Below, in pieces: positions 6,314 through 6,772 of a stretch of DNA of 6,772 bases (position 1 is the first letter of the stretch; the number at the start of each line of letters is the position of its first letter). The position numbers and the translations under genes are program-made. The notes under the pieces are model-generated. The model was given only the letters and a program-made list of their open reading frames with translations, was not told the DNA's origin and did not search any database. The stretch is from Verrucomicrobiota bacterium (GTDB lineage Bacteria; Verrucomicrobiota; Verrucomicrobiia; Limisphaerales; JACRJZ01): assembly GCA_022711695.1 (NCBI GenBank), contig JAKLEJ010000194.1:1-6772 (forward strand), in the 5' to 3' direction.

Positions 6314-6772
6314 TCACAAAGAGAGAATGTATTCCGCGAGATCGGCGATTTGCTCCCGGGTGAGGTGGGAGGTGACCCCGTGCCGATCCTTGGCATTCTT
6401 GGAAGTCAGCACCTCCTGGATGGTGGCGGCCGATCCATCGTGCAGGTAGGGGGCGGTTCGCCAGCATTCGACCAGGGTGGGGGTGTCGAAGTTGTCCGAC
6501 GGCTTGTCGTACTGGCTGCGAGTGCCCACATCGTAGTGCTGGAGGTCGGTGAAGAGGCCCGGGGGATGGCAGGTGGCGCAGGCGACCTTGGAATCCTTGA
6601 ACAACTTCTCGCCGCGCTTGGCGCTGTCGGAGAGGCCGCCCTTGACCAGGCGGGGGCTGGGGGTGGGCTTGAGGGCCATGAGGTAGGCGTCGATGCTCTC
6701 GGGCACCTCTTCGGGCTGGACGGTGAAGAGAATGTGCCGGATGCCGGCGCGCACCGCGGCCTTGCCGTCCTC
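6314..6772 (-). CDS. C-terminal part of a cytochrome c peroxidase/MauG-like c-type cytochrome (5' end outside window)
   Basis: The 152 visible residues run from the right edge to TGA 6314-6316. The frame is already open at the edge (EDGKAAVRAGIRHILF), so the GTG at 6752-6754 is an internal Val, not a start. The visible part starts with the end of an upstream region (AIDAYL-like helix, LMALKPTPSP), then a cytochrome domain: RGEKLF helix, ACATCHPPG with haem ligands C65, C68 and H69 of the visible part, FDTPTLVECWRTAPYLHDGSAATIQEVL, DRHG, and a C-terminal helix ending in AEYILSL. The TPTL...R-APYLHDGS-AT...EVL signature is characteristic of the C-terminal haem domain of di-haem cytochrome c peroxidases and MauG relatives. 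These act in the periplasm, in peroxide reduction or oxidative chemistry on partner molecules. Many large verrucomicrobial proteins couple this domain to a beta-propeller, so the missing N-terminus decides the class. It probably shares a transcript with the RidA/chorismatase-like gene 11 bp downstream. Confidence 0.9.
   Translation of the reverse strand, partial: EDGKAAVRAGIRHILFTVQPEEVPESIDAYLMALKPTPSPRLVKGGLSDSAKRGEKLFKDSKVACATCHPPGLFTDLQHYDVGTRSQYDKPSDNFDTPTLVECWRTAPYLHDGSAATIQEVLTSKNAKDRHGVTSHLTREQIADLAEYILSL

Noticed and set aside
4428..6449. Plus-strand open frame of 673 codons
   Set aside because: It spans two minus-strand genes and their gap and includes the repeat-derived YPNPLPVRRGEG peptide. 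It has no coherent domain.
6303..6467. 55-residue N-terminal extension of the chorismatase-like frame
   Set aside because: It overlaps the cytochrome's conserved HDGS...DRHG coding region in another frame and reads as a basic, His/Pro-rich shadow.

Overview
The window is GC-rich bacterial DNA. Four consecutive genes lie on the minus strand, and the 3' end of a fifth gene enters on the plus strand from the left edge. The gene families suggest a Gram-negative member of the Verrucomicrobiota or Planctomycetota. They include a secreted multihaem cytochrome of the type often annotated as HzsA-related, a MauG/cytochrome c peroxidase-like protein, and short dispersed repeats whose translation gives peptides such as LTPTLSP-S-EGA. 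This placement is inferred from gene content; there is no rRNA or other marker in the window.

Layout, in the direction of minus-strand transcription (right to left): (1) 6772-6314, the C-terminal part of a c-type cytochrome resembling di-haem cytochrome c peroxidase/MauG, cut by the window edge. (2) 6302-5127, a 391-residue protein of the RidA/chorismatase superfamily, starting 11 bp after gene 1. (3) A 96-bp gap at 5126-5031 with one GC-rich hairpin. (4) 5030-1920, a large exported protein with a discoidin-like domain, a PD40/TolB-type beta-propeller and three CxxCH haem motifs, related to the hydrazine synthase alpha-subunit family but not evidence of anammox. (5) 1889-174, a fused two-domain ABC importer permease of the FbpB/ThiP type, 30 bp downstream of gene 4. 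On the plus strand, 2-172 is the 3' end of a gene that converges on the permease, with one base between the two stop codons.

Genes 1, 2, 4 and 5 may form one transcription unit because they share orientation and have short gaps. Two of them are predicted periplasmic cytochromes, one is cytoplasmic by appearance, and one is an inner-membrane permease without a visible ATPase or binding protein. A shared pathway is therefore a hypothesis, not something the sequence demonstrates.

The most unusual point is the 5' end of the HzsA-like gene. About 65 residues upstream of the signal-peptide-like segment are encoded by two normally intergenic kinds of repeat (a 9-bp purine-rich tandem repeat and an imperfect palindrome) and use codons unlike the rest of the gene, so the annotated start is in doubt. 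I found no tRNA, rRNA, CRISPR array, insertion sequence or convincing promoter.
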